Positions 8,946 through 18,282 of a DNA stretch of 64,000 nucleotides are shown piece after piece. Position 1 is the first letter of the stretch. Each line of letters begins with the position of its first letter. The notes beneath the pieces were generated by a model that made no database searches, was not told where the DNA came from, and saw nothing but the letters and a program-made list of their open reading frames with translations. The stretch covers positions 434,001-498,000 of the forward strand of contig CAWCVZ010000009.1 in NCBI GenBank assembly GCA_963798865.1. Direction: 5' to 3'. The translations under genes and the position numbers were made by a program. This DNA comes from RBG-16-34-14 sp963798865. GTDB lineage: Bacteria; Bacteroidota; Ignavibacteria; Ignavibacteriales; Ignavibacteriaceae.

Positions 8946-11900
8946 ATGATGAAATTTAAAAAATCTTATCAGCCCAGGATGAAAACCGGACTATTTCTAT
9001 TTTTATTTATTTCTCTCTCAATGACAATTTATTCACAGGAAACAGTTGAGCAGAGGAGAAACAGGGAACATCAGGCTGTTTATGATTACATCAACAGTGT
9101 ATATCCCACATATCATGTGAACACAAATCCTTTTTTAAGCCCTAAAAAAAGCAGCGGGTTCAGCCTTTTCAAACCAACGGTAAGAGAAAATCCGGAATGG
9201 AAAAGATATTTGATGAATGGGAACAATATCGCAGTTGAAATCTGGAATTATGGCGGAATTGGTCCTGGTCTTCCGGGAGATGCTTTAAGAAATATTTTAG
9301 GTCTAGTATGGCATGATGCCCCCTATATTTTCCAGTTCAGCCCTATTGTAGGAGCGCAAGTTCCTAATGCTCTTAACCCGGCAAATAAATTTCATATTAT
9401 TACTGATGGACTATATGATTTTAGTGCTGCCGGTTTAAGAGATGAAAACACTGCAATTGATCATCAATACTGGTGGCAGCCTTTACCGGGATTTGCCGAT
9501 CCAAACCAGGGATTAATAGCTTCAAATCCTTCATTCGATTCGGATCATGATGGTAAACCCGATAGCTGGCCGAGAGATTGGTATAACAGCACTCTGGGTG
9601 AATATGTATGGCCTGGCTATCTTGTTCAAGGTGAGAATAATGCCGACCTTGAAGTTTTATGGGCAATGGACGACAGGGAAAATAATGAGTTTGGAAAAGA
9701 TAACCAGGTTGCCCAATATTTCCCCTTTGTGAATGATTCTTCTCGTTCCGGTTTGGGTATCCAGGTTTTAGGAAGAGGTTTTCAATGGGCAAATTCTCTT
9801 GCTGCAAATGCAATCTTCTTTCAGTGGTCTTTAACTAATGTTAGTGATAAAGCATTGGATTCAGTATTCTTTGGAATTTATGGTGACCCCGATATTGGAG
9901 GTAACAGTAATTCTGAAAATCATGATGATAATGGTTTATTTATCCCACCAACCAATACTAATATTCCTGTATATGCAAGAAATATGGTTTACTTTTTTGA
10001 TCCCGATGGAGTCGGTACTTTGAATGTTCCTCTTGGTTATTTAGGATGCAAATTTCTTGAGAGTCCGGGCAATCCTAATGATGGAATTGATAATGATGGT
10101 GATGGACTAATTGATGAGAGACAGGATAATGATATTGATGAAGATGGGGATTGGAATCCTGAAACTGATGATGTAGGTAAAGATGGTATTCCAAATACCG
10201 GCGATGAGGGTGAAGGTGATGGAATTCCAACTCTTGGTAAAAGATTAGCAGATGGAAGCCCCGATCCGTTATTACCTGGTGAACCGAATTTTGGTTATAC
10301 CGATCTTGATGAATCCGACCAGATAGGTTTAACAAGTTTTAACAGTTCATCCTGGAATACAGATTTAAAAATCTCCAACGATGAAGATATCTGGAACAGA
10401 TGTAAGCCGGGAAATTTTGGTGAGATAGAACAGAATGCTGATATAGTTTTTATTTTTGGTTCGGGATATATTTCTTTAGCGCCGGGGGAAACAAAAAGAA
10501 TCTCAATGGCGTTTCTTTTCGGGGAAAACCTTAATGATCTCCTTGTTACTGCTGAAACCGTGCAAGACATTTACAATAAAAATTATCGTTTCTTTAAACC
10601 ACCTACACTTCCAAAAGTTACTGCGGTTCCCGAAGATAAAAAAGTTACTCTTTACTGGGATGCGTCTTCGGAAGAAAGTATTGACCCTATTACAGGTAAG
10701 GATTTTGAAGGGTATGTTATTTACAGAAGCACCCGGCCTGATTTTTCAGATATCCAGGTTATAACCGATGGGCATGCTTCAAGCTTTTTATATGAACCCC
10801 TGAGAGATTTAAATGGGTTTGAAGCTAAATTTGATCTGGATAATGAGTGGAGAGGATATCATCCTGTTCCTTACCAGGGAAGAGGTATTCATTATTATCT
10901 TGGTGATAACACAGGGCTTGTTCATTCTTTTGTTGATTCAAATAATGTTATTAATGGCCTGGCTTATTATTATGCTGTTGTAGCTTACGATCATGGTGAT
11001 TCACTCGGAATTCCTCCATCTGAAACAACGAAAAAAATTACGGTTGATCCGATAACCGGGCAAACTATTTTTGACGATAATACTGTTATGGTCATTCCGG
11101 GTCCGAGAGCATCAGGATATAATTCTCCTCAAATTTCAAATACAATAGATGTTATGCATCAAACCGGAATAGGAAATGGAAGTTATGATTTTAAAGTTCT
11201 AAATGATCTTGATGTGAGAAATGAAACGTACACACTTACTTTCAGTGATTCTTTAATTGTTGGCGATACAACTATTGCTGGGAAAAATTATTCTGTTAAA
11301 GGGGAAGAATCTGTTACAGAATCATTCTTCCTGTTTGACACAAAATTTGCCAGCCTTTCAAATAATTATATTATTAATGATGGAACACTCCTGGTTAAAG
11401 ATAAAAATGGAACTGTATATCAAAATGGTGTTGATTATATTATTGATTATGCTGCGGGAAAAATCAGGAGAGACAGTGCTTCATCAATGTCTAACAACAG
11501 TGAATTCACAATCACTTATCATCACTATGCAATTTATCAGAGCCAGGCTCTGCATAATGAAGATTCAAACCCGATATTTGATGGAATCCTGTTAGAGGTT
11601 TCTAATAATGATGCTCTCAGTTTTGATTCTGAAAAATCCAGCTGGATAGGCGGGGATCTCCAGATTCCTTTTACAGCAACGCTTTCAACAATAGGCAATG
11701 CACAAAGAAAATTGCTTTACCCCGCTGATTATGAAATAACTTTTTCGGATCAAAAAGAATTTACTGCGATTAAAAATGTTCCCGGTACCGGTTTCATTAC
11801 AATCCCTGTTAATTTTAAAGTTGAAGAAATAACTTCGGGGGTCAGGCAGCCGATATTGGTCTTTCTGAATGAAAAAGAAAAAAATGATTCTGCGTTTACG

Positions 11901-12440
11901 CGCGGAGATGGATTAATTCTTTTCAAACCCGGCGCAACAGGAGTAAGCACCGATACTCTTACATGGGAGATAACTATTGGAAAAGTTACTGCCGGAGATT
12001 CTGTTTACCCCGGCAGCGGAGATGTTTTAAGAATCTTAACAAAGAGACCTTTTACTAAAAATGATGTGTTTACTCTGCAAACACATGCCGGCAAAGTTAA
12101 TCAACAGGCAGGAGCTTCGCTTCTGGATAATATTTATGTAGTGCCGAATCCTTATGTAGGGACAAGTGTTCTTGAGCCCGATAATAAATTACCAAACCAG
12201 AACAGGGGAGAAAGAAGAATTTATTTTGAACATCTTCCGATGAAATGTACTATAAGAGTTTTTACTTTGAGCGGTGAGCTTGTTACTACTCTCGAACACG
12301 ATGAAGGAGTGGATAACGGAAGAGAGTACTGGAATTTACTTAACAGGGATGGATTTAGTGTAGCATACGGCGTTTATATTGCTCACATAGAAGCTCCTGG
12401 TTTAGGTGAGAAGCTCGTAAAATTTGCTTTGATAAAATAG
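8946..12440 (+). CDS. Large secreted surface protein with Asp-rich repeats, FN3-like domain and FlgD-like C-terminal tail
   Basis: Start at the ATG at 8946 (MMKFKK) because GGAG lies 7 bp before it; the TTG 21 bp upstream would place the Shine-Dalgarno inside the gene. The ~1164-aa protein has a signal peptide ending MTIYSQ. An Asp-rich stretch at about 376-440 (GIDNDGDGLIDE, NDIDEDGDWNPETDD) resembles thrombospondin type-3 calcium repeats. An FN3-like segment lies near 560-700 (KVTLYWDASSEESIDP, YYYAVVAYDHGDS). The tail (VVPNPYVGTSV, CTIRVFTLSGELVTTL, AYGVYIAHIEAP...KFALIK) is FlgD/T9SS-like and parallels the tail of the gene at 2-1240. It sits between a TonB receptor and a PorV-like barrel. 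Function is not recognised. Confidence 0.85.
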   Translation: MMKFKKSYQPRMKTGLFLFLFISLSMTIYSQETVEQRRNREHQAVYDYINSVYPTYHVNTNPFLSPKKSSGFSLFKPTVRENPEWKRYLMNGNNIAVEIWNYGGIGPGLPGDALRNILGLVWHDAPYIFQFSPIVGAQVPNALNPANKFHIITDGLYDFSAAGLRDENTAIDHQYWWQPLPGFADPNQGLIASNPSFDSDHDGKPDSWPRDWYNSTLGEYVWPGYLVQGENNADLEVLWAMDDRENNEFGKDNQVAQYFPFVNDSSRSGLGIQVLGRGFQWANSLAANAIFFQWSLTNVSDKALDSVFFGIYGDPDIGGNSNSENHDDNGLFIPPTNTNIPVYARNMVYFFDPDGVGTLNVPLGYLGCKFLESPGNPNDGIDNDGDGLIDERQDNDIDEDGDWNPETDDVGKDGIPNTGDEGEGDGIPTLGKRLADGSPDPLLPGEPNFGYTDLDESDQIGLTSFNSSSWNTDLKISNDEDIWNRCKPGNFGEIEQNADIVFIFGSGYISLAPGETKRISMAFLFGENLNDLLVTAETVQDIYNKNYRFFKPPTLPKVTAVPEDKKVTLYWDASSEESIDPITGKDFEGYVIYRSTRPDFSDIQVITDGHASSFLYEPLRDLNGFEAKFDLDNEWRGYHPVPYQGRGIHYYLGDNTGLVHSFVDSNNVINGLAYYYAVVAYDHGDSLGIPPSETTKKITVDPITGQTIFDDNTVMVIPGPRASGYNSPQISNTIDVMHQTGIGNGSYDFKVLNDLDVRNETYTLTFSDSLIVGDTTIAGKNYSVKGEESVTESFFLFDTKFASLSNNYIINDGTLLVKDKNGTVYQNGVDYIIDYAAGKIRRDSASSMSNNSEFTITYHHYAIYQSQALHNEDSNPIFDGILLEVSNNDALSFDSEKSSWIGGDLQIPFTATLSTIGNAQRKLLYPADYEITFSDQKEFTAIKNVPGTGFITIPVNFKVEEITSGVRQPILVFLNEKEKNDSAFTRGDGLILFKPGATGVSTDTLTWEITIGKVTAGDSVYPGSGDVLRILTKRPFTKNDVFTLQTHAGKVNQQAGASLLDNIYVVPNPYVGTSVLEPDNKLPNQNRGERRIYFEHLPMKCTIRVFTLSGELVTTLEHDEGVDNGREYWNLLNRDGFSVAYGVYIAHIEAPGLGEKLVKFALIK

Positions 12441-12452
12441 TGGAGAAATTTT

Positions 12453-13466
12453 ATGAAATCATTCAATAATTATTTAATAGTTTTTTTAATTGTTATTGCA
12501 TCGGCGGCGACTAATTCTCAAACAATAAAAACAGGAACCACAGCAGCCCAGGTTCTGAAGTTTAATGTTGGACCAAGAGCTATCGGAATGGGCGGTGCCT
12601 ATACAGCTATATCGAATGATATAACTGCGATGTACTGGAACCCGGGTGGAACAGCTAATATCCAGAGGAATGAAGCCTTTTTTAATCATTCATCTTTATA
12701 TGCTGATATTGGTTATGATTATGCTGCAATTGCAAGCCATTTATCTGATTTCGGAACTATAGGTGCTTTTGTTTCAGTTCTTTCTATGGATGAAATGGTT
12801 GTGAGAACCGAAGCAGAACCTGAAGGCACAGGAGAATTTTTTAATGCAGGTGCTATTGTTATTGGTTTAAATTATTCGCGTTTTCTTACAGAAAGTTTTG
12901 CCATTGGGTTTAATGTTAAATATATAAATGAATATATATGGCATGAAAATGCAACAGGTTTGGGAATAGATATTGGAACAATGTATAAGCTACCTGTACT
13001 TAATGAACTGAGAATTGCTGCCAGTATTTCAAATTTTGGCACCAAGATGCAGCTTGCTGGACGTGATATTACAAAAATTATTAATTCAGGAGCCGGTGAA
13101 GGTAACCAGGTTAATACAAACCTGGAGCTTAGTAAGTTTGATCTTCCTCTTCTTTTCAGATTTGGAATATCCAGTGATGTATTAAAAGATGAAACTTCAA
13201 GAATAACTTTAGCTGTAGATGCTATTCATCCAAACGACCACACAGAATATATTAATTCCGGTGTAGAATATTCCTGGGAAGAAATAGTTTTCATTCGTGC
13301 TGGTTATAATTCCTTATTTGAACAGGATTCTGAAAAAGGATTAACCCTTGGTTTTGGGCTGCAATATAATATTGTTGATCTTGTTAACGTTGGATTGGAT
13401 TATGCCTACCAGGATTTCGGCAGGCTAAATGATGTTCATTATTTTTCTGTTGGAATAAAATTCTAA
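12453..13466 (+). CDS. PorV/PorQ-like outer-membrane beta-barrel protein
   Basis: The 337-aa protein has a signal peptide ending AATNSQ, then LKFNVGPRAIGMGGAYTAIS and DITAMYWNPGG, diagnostic PorV/PorQ-like N-terminal motifs. It ends DYAYQDFGRLNDVHYFSVGIKF, almost the same last strand as the paralogue at 1250-2275. A GGAG box precedes the ATG. It follows the giant secreted protein by 12 bp and is the last gene before a bidirectional terminator. A T9SS shuttle or cargo-binding role is inferred from family and position. Confidence 0.85.
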   Translation: MKSFNNYLIVFLIVIASAATNSQTIKTGTTAAQVLKFNVGPRAIGMGGAYTAISNDITAMYWNPGGTANIQRNEAFFNHSSLYADIGYDYAAIASHLSDFGTIGAFVSVLSMDEMVVRTEAEPEGTGEFFNAGAIVIGLNYSRFLTESFAIGFNVKYINEYIWHENATGLGIDIGTMYKLPVLNELRIAASISNFGTKMQLAGRDITKIINSGAGEGNQVNTNLELSKFDLPLLFRFGISSDVLKDETSRITLAVDAIHPNDHTEYINSGVEYSWEEIVFIRAGYNSLFEQDSEKGLTLGFGLQYNIVDLVNVGLDYAYQDFGRLNDVHYFSVGIKF

Positions 13467-13483
13467 CAAAAAAATAAATTAAT

Positions 13484-13520
13484 AAATGGAATACTAAACT
13501 ACAGGTATTCCATTTTTTTT
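13484..13520. terminator. Bidirectional intrinsic terminator
   Basis: AAATGGAATAC (13484-13494) pairs with GTATTCCATTT (13505-13515) and is followed by a T-run on the + strand, with an A-run before it serving the - strand. It separates two convergent genes. Confidence 0.8.
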
Positions 13521-15177
13521 ATCTATTATTTTTTCCACATACCTGTTCAAAAACTCTCTGGAAATTTCCTCCGAGTATTTTTTCAACTTCTTCTTTAGAA
13601 TACCCGTGATCAAACAAAGCTTCTGTAAGTCTTGGAAATTTCGAAACATTTTCTAAACCAACAGGAGTGGAACCAATTCCATCGAAATCAGAACCGATAG
13701 CAATGTAATCAATTCCCACAAGATTTTTTATATAATCTATATGAGCAATAACATCATCAATATCAGCAACAGAGGACCCAGTTAAAAACGGAGGATAAAA
13801 TACTATACCAATTACTCCACCCGAATTTGCGATATCCTGGATCTGCCAATCATATAAATTTCTGTAGTGATTATTTAATGCACGGGCACCGGAGTGTGAA
13901 GCAATAATCGGATGGGTTGTAACTTCAAGGATATCCTGAATAGTTTTTATTCCTGTATGTGATACATCTATAATAACTCCTAATGAATCCAATCTTCTTA
14001 TAACCTGCCTTCCAAAATCAGTTAAGCCCTGTGTTTCTGAAAGAGGATCTTGCGCAGAAATAGCCCAATCAGTGCTATTATTCCAGGTTATTGTTAAATA
14101 TCTCATTCCTTCATTGTAAAGAGTATCTAATTTTTCCAAACTGTTTTCTATATGATGACCGCCTTCAACGCCGATTACTGCGGCAATCTTCCCCTGGTTA
14201 TTTAAAGCGATTGCATCATTATATGTTAAAGCCTGCCCTATTGTATTTGGATTTTCATTTAACTCATTATAAAACCTGTTAACCATAACCTGGGATTGGA
14301 GATAATAATTTGTAAACTGAGTCGGGCTTACCCAAACAGAAAAAAACTGGATATCAACACTGCCTTCCTGCAGTCTGGGAATATCGGTATGATTAAATCC
14401 ATGTCTCTCTTTTAAATGATAACTAGTATCGGATATCATTACTTCAAGTATATCATTATGAAGATCCGTCATTGTAAAAAGCGAATGGTAAGATGTGAGC
14501 ATAATATTAAAATTTTCTCCGCCGTTAACTTCTGTTTCAACAGTATCAGCTACGTGAGAATTTTTAGAATAGATAATTATTAAGTTGTGTGAGTTTGTTT
14601 TTGATAGGGAAAAATTATTTTGTCCTGAAATTTGCTTAACCGGGTTTAATCCTCCGGTACTGGTTCCTCCATCTAACTGAACCATCTTTTTAGAAATTGA
14701 ATTTTCTTTTGTACGGATTGTATAAATATATACGCCTGCGGCTCCTCTACTTTTCCATTCAAATGAATATGATCCTGCACTTAGAAACTGTTCTTTATAA
14801 TCAATAAGTTCACCAAGAATATTATGAACAAGTATTTTTACATTTTTATCAGAGCCAATTGCAAATTGTATTGTTGTAGAAGGATTAAATGGATTCGGGT
14901 AGTTCTGCATAACAACAAAATTATCAGGAGTATTCCTCTCATTTTCAACAGACGTAACCAGGTTGTATAACCATCTCCCGATACTATTTGTAAAAACAGA
15001 GTCGGTTGTCCCGGCTGAATTATCAATTATTGTAACCTTAGCATTTTGAATAGTGACATTTGTAATTTTTTCTTTTACAGTGCCTGTAATTATTTGGGAG
15101 TGAATTTTTTGAGGAAATAGAAATAAGAGAGTTAATAAAAAAAGATTTTTCCTGTTTTTTAAAAAAAGACCAAGCAT
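13519..15177 (-). CDS. Secreted membrane-dipeptidase-type metallopeptidase (family M19) with internal T9SS-type domain
   Basis: The 552-aa protein has a signal peptide (about 1-27, IHSQ), a short regulatory-like Ig region (28-75) and then a sorting-domain look-alike at about 88-167 (MQNYPNPFNPSTTIQF, LVHNILGELIDY, GVYIYTIRTKENSISKKMVQL). The M19 domain follows from about 235 to the end. M19 zinc motifs are visible: DLHND (H240, D242), VEGGHH, IDVSHTG, IIASHSG and IGSDFDG. M19 enzymes cleave dipeptides, often with D-residues at the C-terminal side. Sorting domains normally sit at the extreme C-terminus, so this order is odd. A weak AGGA lies upstream of the ATG. Confidence 0.9.
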   Translation of the reverse strand: MLGLFLKNRKNLFLLTLLFLFPQKIHSQIITGTVKEKITNVTIQNAKVTIIDNSAGTTDSVFTNSIGRWLYNLVTSVENERNTPDNFVVMQNYPNPFNPSTTIQFAIGSDKNVKILVHNILGELIDYKEQFLSAGSYSFEWKSRGAAGVYIYTIRTKENSISKKMVQLDGGTSTGGLNPVKQISGQNNFSLSKTNSHNLIIIYSKNSHVADTVETEVNGGENFNIMLTSYHSLFTMTDLHNDILEVMISDTSYHLKERHGFNHTDIPRLQEGSVDIQFFSVWVSPTQFTNYYLQSQVMVNRFYNELNENPNTIGQALTYNDAIALNNQGKIAAVIGVEGGHHIENSLEKLDTLYNEGMRYLTITWNNSTDWAISAQDPLSETQGLTDFGRQVIRRLDSLGVIIDVSHTGIKTIQDILEVTTHPIIASHSGARALNNHYRNLYDWQIQDIANSGGVIGIVFYPPFLTGSSVADIDDVIAHIDYIKNLVGIDYIAIGSDFDGIGSTPVGLENVSKFPRLTEALFDHGYSKEEVEKILGGNFQRVFEQVCGKNNR

Positions 15178-15486
15178 TTTAATTCCTGTAGAATTCTATC
15201 ATCAATATAAAGTAGTAATAAAAAAAATAAATACTTTTTCAATTTATCTTAAATGATATTATTTACCAATAACTTTATTAATAATGCCAGCCAGATTTTC
15301 CCTCATCTTGCCTAATCTTAGCACTTTATTTAATTTTGAATATGAAATCCCGTGGTTTGACTAAAATTCTATCAATTAATAAATATTAAATGATGTTTAT
15401 TCCCATTCTTCTCTTATCCAAATTAATTTTATCTTTCCCATCAAAGAAAATCTTAAATAAAAACAATTTAAATTAAAGGAATATTT
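15178..15486. other. Divergent intergenic region
   Basis: 309 AT-rich bases lie between the divergent dipeptidase and glutamate dehydrogenase genes and should hold both promoters. An AAAGGA box precedes the gdhA start. No promoter hexamer or operator can be called with confidence. Confidence 0.5.
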
Positions 15487-16773
15487 ATGACCACTCCTGT
15501 TAACTACCAGGAACCTGCCCCGATTGTCGATAAAGAAAACCCCTTTGAATCAATGATGGAGAGGTTCGATATAGCTGCCGGATTACTTGGACTGGATGAA
15601 GGTGTTTATAAGTATCTTAAATCGCCTGTCAAGCAGGTTATCACCTCTATTCCTATTCCAATGGATAACGGAAAAATTGAAGTATTCGAAGGTTACCGTG
15701 TTATTCACAATGATGTTCTTGGTCCATCAAAAGGCGGGATAAGATATGCCCCTGATGTTACGCTTGACGAAATGAAAGCTCTTGCTGCATGGATGACATG
15801 GAAATGTTCAATAGTAAATATTCCTTTTGGCGGTGCTAAGGGAGGAATAAAATGCGATCCCCAAAAACTTAGTTTGAATGAGCTTGAAAGATTAACAAGA
15901 AGATTTACATCAAACCTTCTTGATGTATTCGGACCAGAACGTGATATACCGGCTCCTGATATGAATACTAACGAACAAACGATGGCATGGATAATGGACA
16001 CTTACAGTATGCATTCTAAAAGAACAGTTACGGCAGTAGTAACAGGCAAACCTATGATTCTGGGAGGTTCACAGGGAAGACGGGAAGCTACCGGCCGCGG
16101 TGTAATGATTGTTTCAATTGGTGCTTTACAAAAGCTTGGCATAAAACCTTCCGAAGCTACTGCAGTTGTTCAGGGTTTTGGAAATGTGGGCTCTATAGCC
16201 GCTCAGCTTTTATATGAACAAGGTGTAAAGATTATTGGATTGAGTGATATTTATGGAGCTATCTATAATAAAGAAGGATTTAATATTCCTGAAGTGCTGG
16301 ATTATGTTGAAAAAAATAAAACTCTTCAGAAGTTTCATAATTCAGAGCCAATAACGAATGAGGAATTACTGGAACTCGAATGTGATCTTCTTGTGCCTGC
16401 AGCTAAAGAAGATCAGATAAATGCTAAAAATGCCCCGAAGCTCAAATGCAAAATTATTGCTGAAGGCGCAAACGGTCCGACAACAGCAAAAGCTGATCCG
16501 ATATTGCAGGAAAAAGGTGTGTTGGTTATTCCGGATATACTTGCAAATGCAGGTGGTGTTACAGTTTCTTATTTTGAATGGGTGCAGGATAGAATGGGTT
16601 TCTTCTGGACATTAAACAGGGTAAATACACGGCTTGAAAGAATGATGGATGAAGCTTTTACAAATGTTTATAAAACGGCTGCAAAATATGATGTACCATT
16701 AAGAATAGGTGCATATATTCTTGCAATTGATAAAGTAGCAAAAACTCTTATAATCCGCGGTATATATGCTTGA
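15487..16773 (+). CDS. gdhA: Glu/Leu/Phe/Val dehydrogenase, probably glutamate dehydrogenase
   Basis: The 428-aa protein matches the usual length of hexameric glutamate dehydrogenases. Substrate-side motifs are clear: GYRVIHNDVLGPSKGGIRY, WMTWKCSIVNIPFGGAKGGI (catalytic Lys) and PAPDMNT (catalytic Asp). The Rossmann glycines are in VVQGFGNVGSIAA, and there is a conserved IAEGANGPTT segment. It interconverts glutamate and 2-oxoglutarate plus ammonia in the cytoplasm. NAD or NADP preference cannot be told by eye, and closely related branched-chain enzymes cannot be fully excluded. AAAGGA lies 6 bp before the ATG. Its last codons overlap a possible start of the next gene. Confidence 0.93.
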   Translation: MTTPVNYQEPAPIVDKENPFESMMERFDIAAGLLGLDEGVYKYLKSPVKQVITSIPIPMDNGKIEVFEGYRVIHNDVLGPSKGGIRYAPDVTLDEMKALAAWMTWKCSIVNIPFGGAKGGIKCDPQKLSLNELERLTRRFTSNLLDVFGPERDIPAPDMNTNEQTMAWIMDTYSMHSKRTVTAVVTGKPMILGGSQGRREATGRGVMIVSIGALQKLGIKPSEATAVVQGFGNVGSIAAQLLYEQGVKIIGLSDIYGAIYNKEGFNIPEVLDYVEKNKTLQKFHNSEPITNEELLELECDLLVPAAKEDQINAKNAPKLKCKIIAEGANGPTTAKADPILQEKGVLVIPDILANAGGVTVSYFEWVQDRMGFFWTLNRVNTRLERMMDEAFTNVYKTAAKYDVPLRIGAYILAIDKVAKTLIIRGIYA

Positions 16774-17452
16774 TTGTTTTAATAGGTGCAGGTACAGAGG
16801 TATAAATTCCAAAAGTATTTTGAAAAAATTTTCCCTTATACCTTATACCCTATACCTTTATACCTTTATACCTTATACCCTTATACCTTTATACCTTCTC
16901 TTTACTTCAACGTTATCTGCGCAAACGAAAACCAACCTTGATATTTTTTATACTCTTGTTGATTCTTCTGTAAACTCGGTTGTATTACAAATTAATGCAA
17001 GTGAAGATTCTATTAACCTTAAATTAAATCTTGGAGAGAGCTACTCAATTTTTGAAAATAAAATTTTAGCTGACTTATATGCAGCAGGAAAATTTATTAC
17101 TGAAAAAAATAATAACCTGCTTTCCGTTAGTTACACAATAGATAGAGCAAAAACAGAATATGGAGAAATATTCAGGGACGGATTCTTTGGAGATTATTTT
17201 ATCCAGAGAAAAATATCTTTAGGGGGGAATTATTTTATCCGGACTAATTCAGGTTCTTTTAAAGAATTTAATATTGCCGTTGAGGATACAGTAAGGTATG
17301 ATGAAATTAATGAGGTTGAAAATAATTCATTCCCGTTTACAAAAGGGGAAGTACCTTCTGAGCCATTTTTCTCAGGTCTCTTTGAACCAGTTGTAGCAAT
17401 TGGAACTGCTGCACTTGCAGTGGTTTTATTCTTTACAATAAGGAGTAAGTAA
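16766..17452 (+). CDS. Secreted or membrane-anchored protein of unknown function
   Basis: Unrecognised. From the ATG at 16766, which overlaps the gdhA stop, the protein is 228 aa. A TTG at 16820 (giving MKKFSLIPYTLYLYTF) would yield a neater signal peptide ending TSTLSAQ, so the true start is uncertain. The hydrophobic core of the signal is encoded by degenerate 7-8 bp CCTTATA repeats (16834-16896). The mature part is charged and strand-rich, and it ends in a hydrophobic helix (EPVVAIGTAALAVVLFFTI) followed by RSK, suggesting a C-terminal inner-membrane anchor. BamD is encoded 71 bp downstream, so an envelope role is possible but unsupported. Confidence 0.65.
   Translation: MLDCFNRCRYRGINSKSILKKFSLIPYTLYLYTFIPYTLIPLYLLFTSTLSAQTKTNLDIFYTLVDSSVNSVVLQINASEDSINLKLNLGESYSIFENKILADLYAAGKFITEKNNNLLSVSYTIDRAKTEYGEIFRDGFFGDYFIQRKISLGGNYFIRTNSGSFKEFNIAVEDTVRYDEINEVENNSFPFTKGEVPSEPFFSGLFEPVVAIGTAALAVVLFFTIRSK
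16834..16896 (+). repeat. Degenerate 7-8 bp tandem repeat (CCTTATA/CCTTTATA) inside coding sequence
   Basis: About eight consecutive units of CCTTATA, CCCTATA, CCTTTATA or CCCTTATA run without interruption. They encode an I-P-Y-T-L-type hydrophobic stretch in the signal peptide of the gene at 16766. Unit lengths of 7 and 8 bp are not multiples of three, so gain or loss of a unit would change the frame. Confidence 0.8.
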
Positions 17453-17523
17453 ATCAATTTACCTTTGAAGCCTATATGAAATTAGTTATTATTGAACTCT
17501 AAAATCTTACTTTTAATGAAATT

Positions 17524-18282
17524 ATGAAGCAATTTATCTTATTAATATTATTTGCTGGTTTCTTCTGGGGCTGTTCATCAAGCATTGATACAATTAATTT
17601 ATCCCCCGAAGAGAGGCTTGCTTATTCTATAAAACTTTATGAAGATGAAGACTACCAGGAAGCAGTGAATGAATTCCAGGCAATTATTTTACAATACCCT
17701 GGTAACCCAGTTGTTGATGATGCCCAATATTATCTGGGAATGACACGTTTCAACAGGGGTGAATATCTTCTGGCTGCTTATGAGTTTAGCAAGCTTGTTA
17801 AGAATATGACTGCAAGTGAATTTGTACCCCAGGGACAATTTATGCTTGCAGAATGTTACTATCAATTATCACCACACTTTTCACTGGATCAAAAGTATAC
17901 TGTAAAAGCAATTGAAGAATTCCAGGCTTTCATTGATTTCTTCCCTTCAAATGAAAAAGTTGCTGAGGCTGAAAAGAAAATAAATGAGCTTAATGATAAA
18001 CTTGCACATAAAGCTTTTCAGAGTGCAAAGATTTATGAAAAGATGGAATATTATTCTGCCGCATTAATTTATTACGATAATGTTCTTGAAGTTTATCACG
18101 ATACTCCTTACGCCCCAATGGCAATGTATAATAAAATAAAACTTCTTATAGACAGGGACAGGAATAAAGAAGCTTTAGCTGAGGCTTCAAAGTTTATACA
18201 ACGTTATCCAAACGATTCGAGATTTCAGGAGATTCAGGAGTTAAAATCCTCCCTTGAAAATAAATTATCGGCATCCAAGTAA
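17524..18282 (+). CDS. bamD: Outer membrane protein assembly factor BamD (lipoprotein)
   Basis: The 252-aa protein has a lipoprotein signal with the lipobox Cys at residue 17 (FFWGCSSS). TPR-type helices follow: YEDEDYQEAVNEFQAIILQYP, DDAQYYLGMTRFNRGEYLLAAYEF, and a third and fourth repeat near 170-240. Length and layout match BamD, the lipoprotein that works with BamA to fold outer-membrane barrels. That fits a genome rich in PorV and TonB barrels. The stop overlaps the start of the thioesterase gene (TAATG), which suggests translational coupling. Confidence 0.85.
   Translation: MKQFILLILFAGFFWGCSSSIDTINLSPEERLAYSIKLYEDEDYQEAVNEFQAIILQYPGNPVVDDAQYYLGMTRFNRGEYLLAAYEFSKLVKNMTASEFVPQGQFMLAECYYQLSPHFSLDQKYTVKAIEEFQAFIDFFPSNEKVAEAEKKINELNDKLAHKAFQSAKIYEKMEYYSAALIYYDNVLEVYHDTPYAPMAMYNKIKLLIDRDRNKEALAEASKFIQRYPNDSRFQEIQELKSSLENKLSASK

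Noticed and set aside
9421..9813. 130-aa open frame on the minus strand inside the giant secreted protein gene
   Set aside because: It mirrors the coding strand of a clearly real gene, has no start signal and no recognisable motif.
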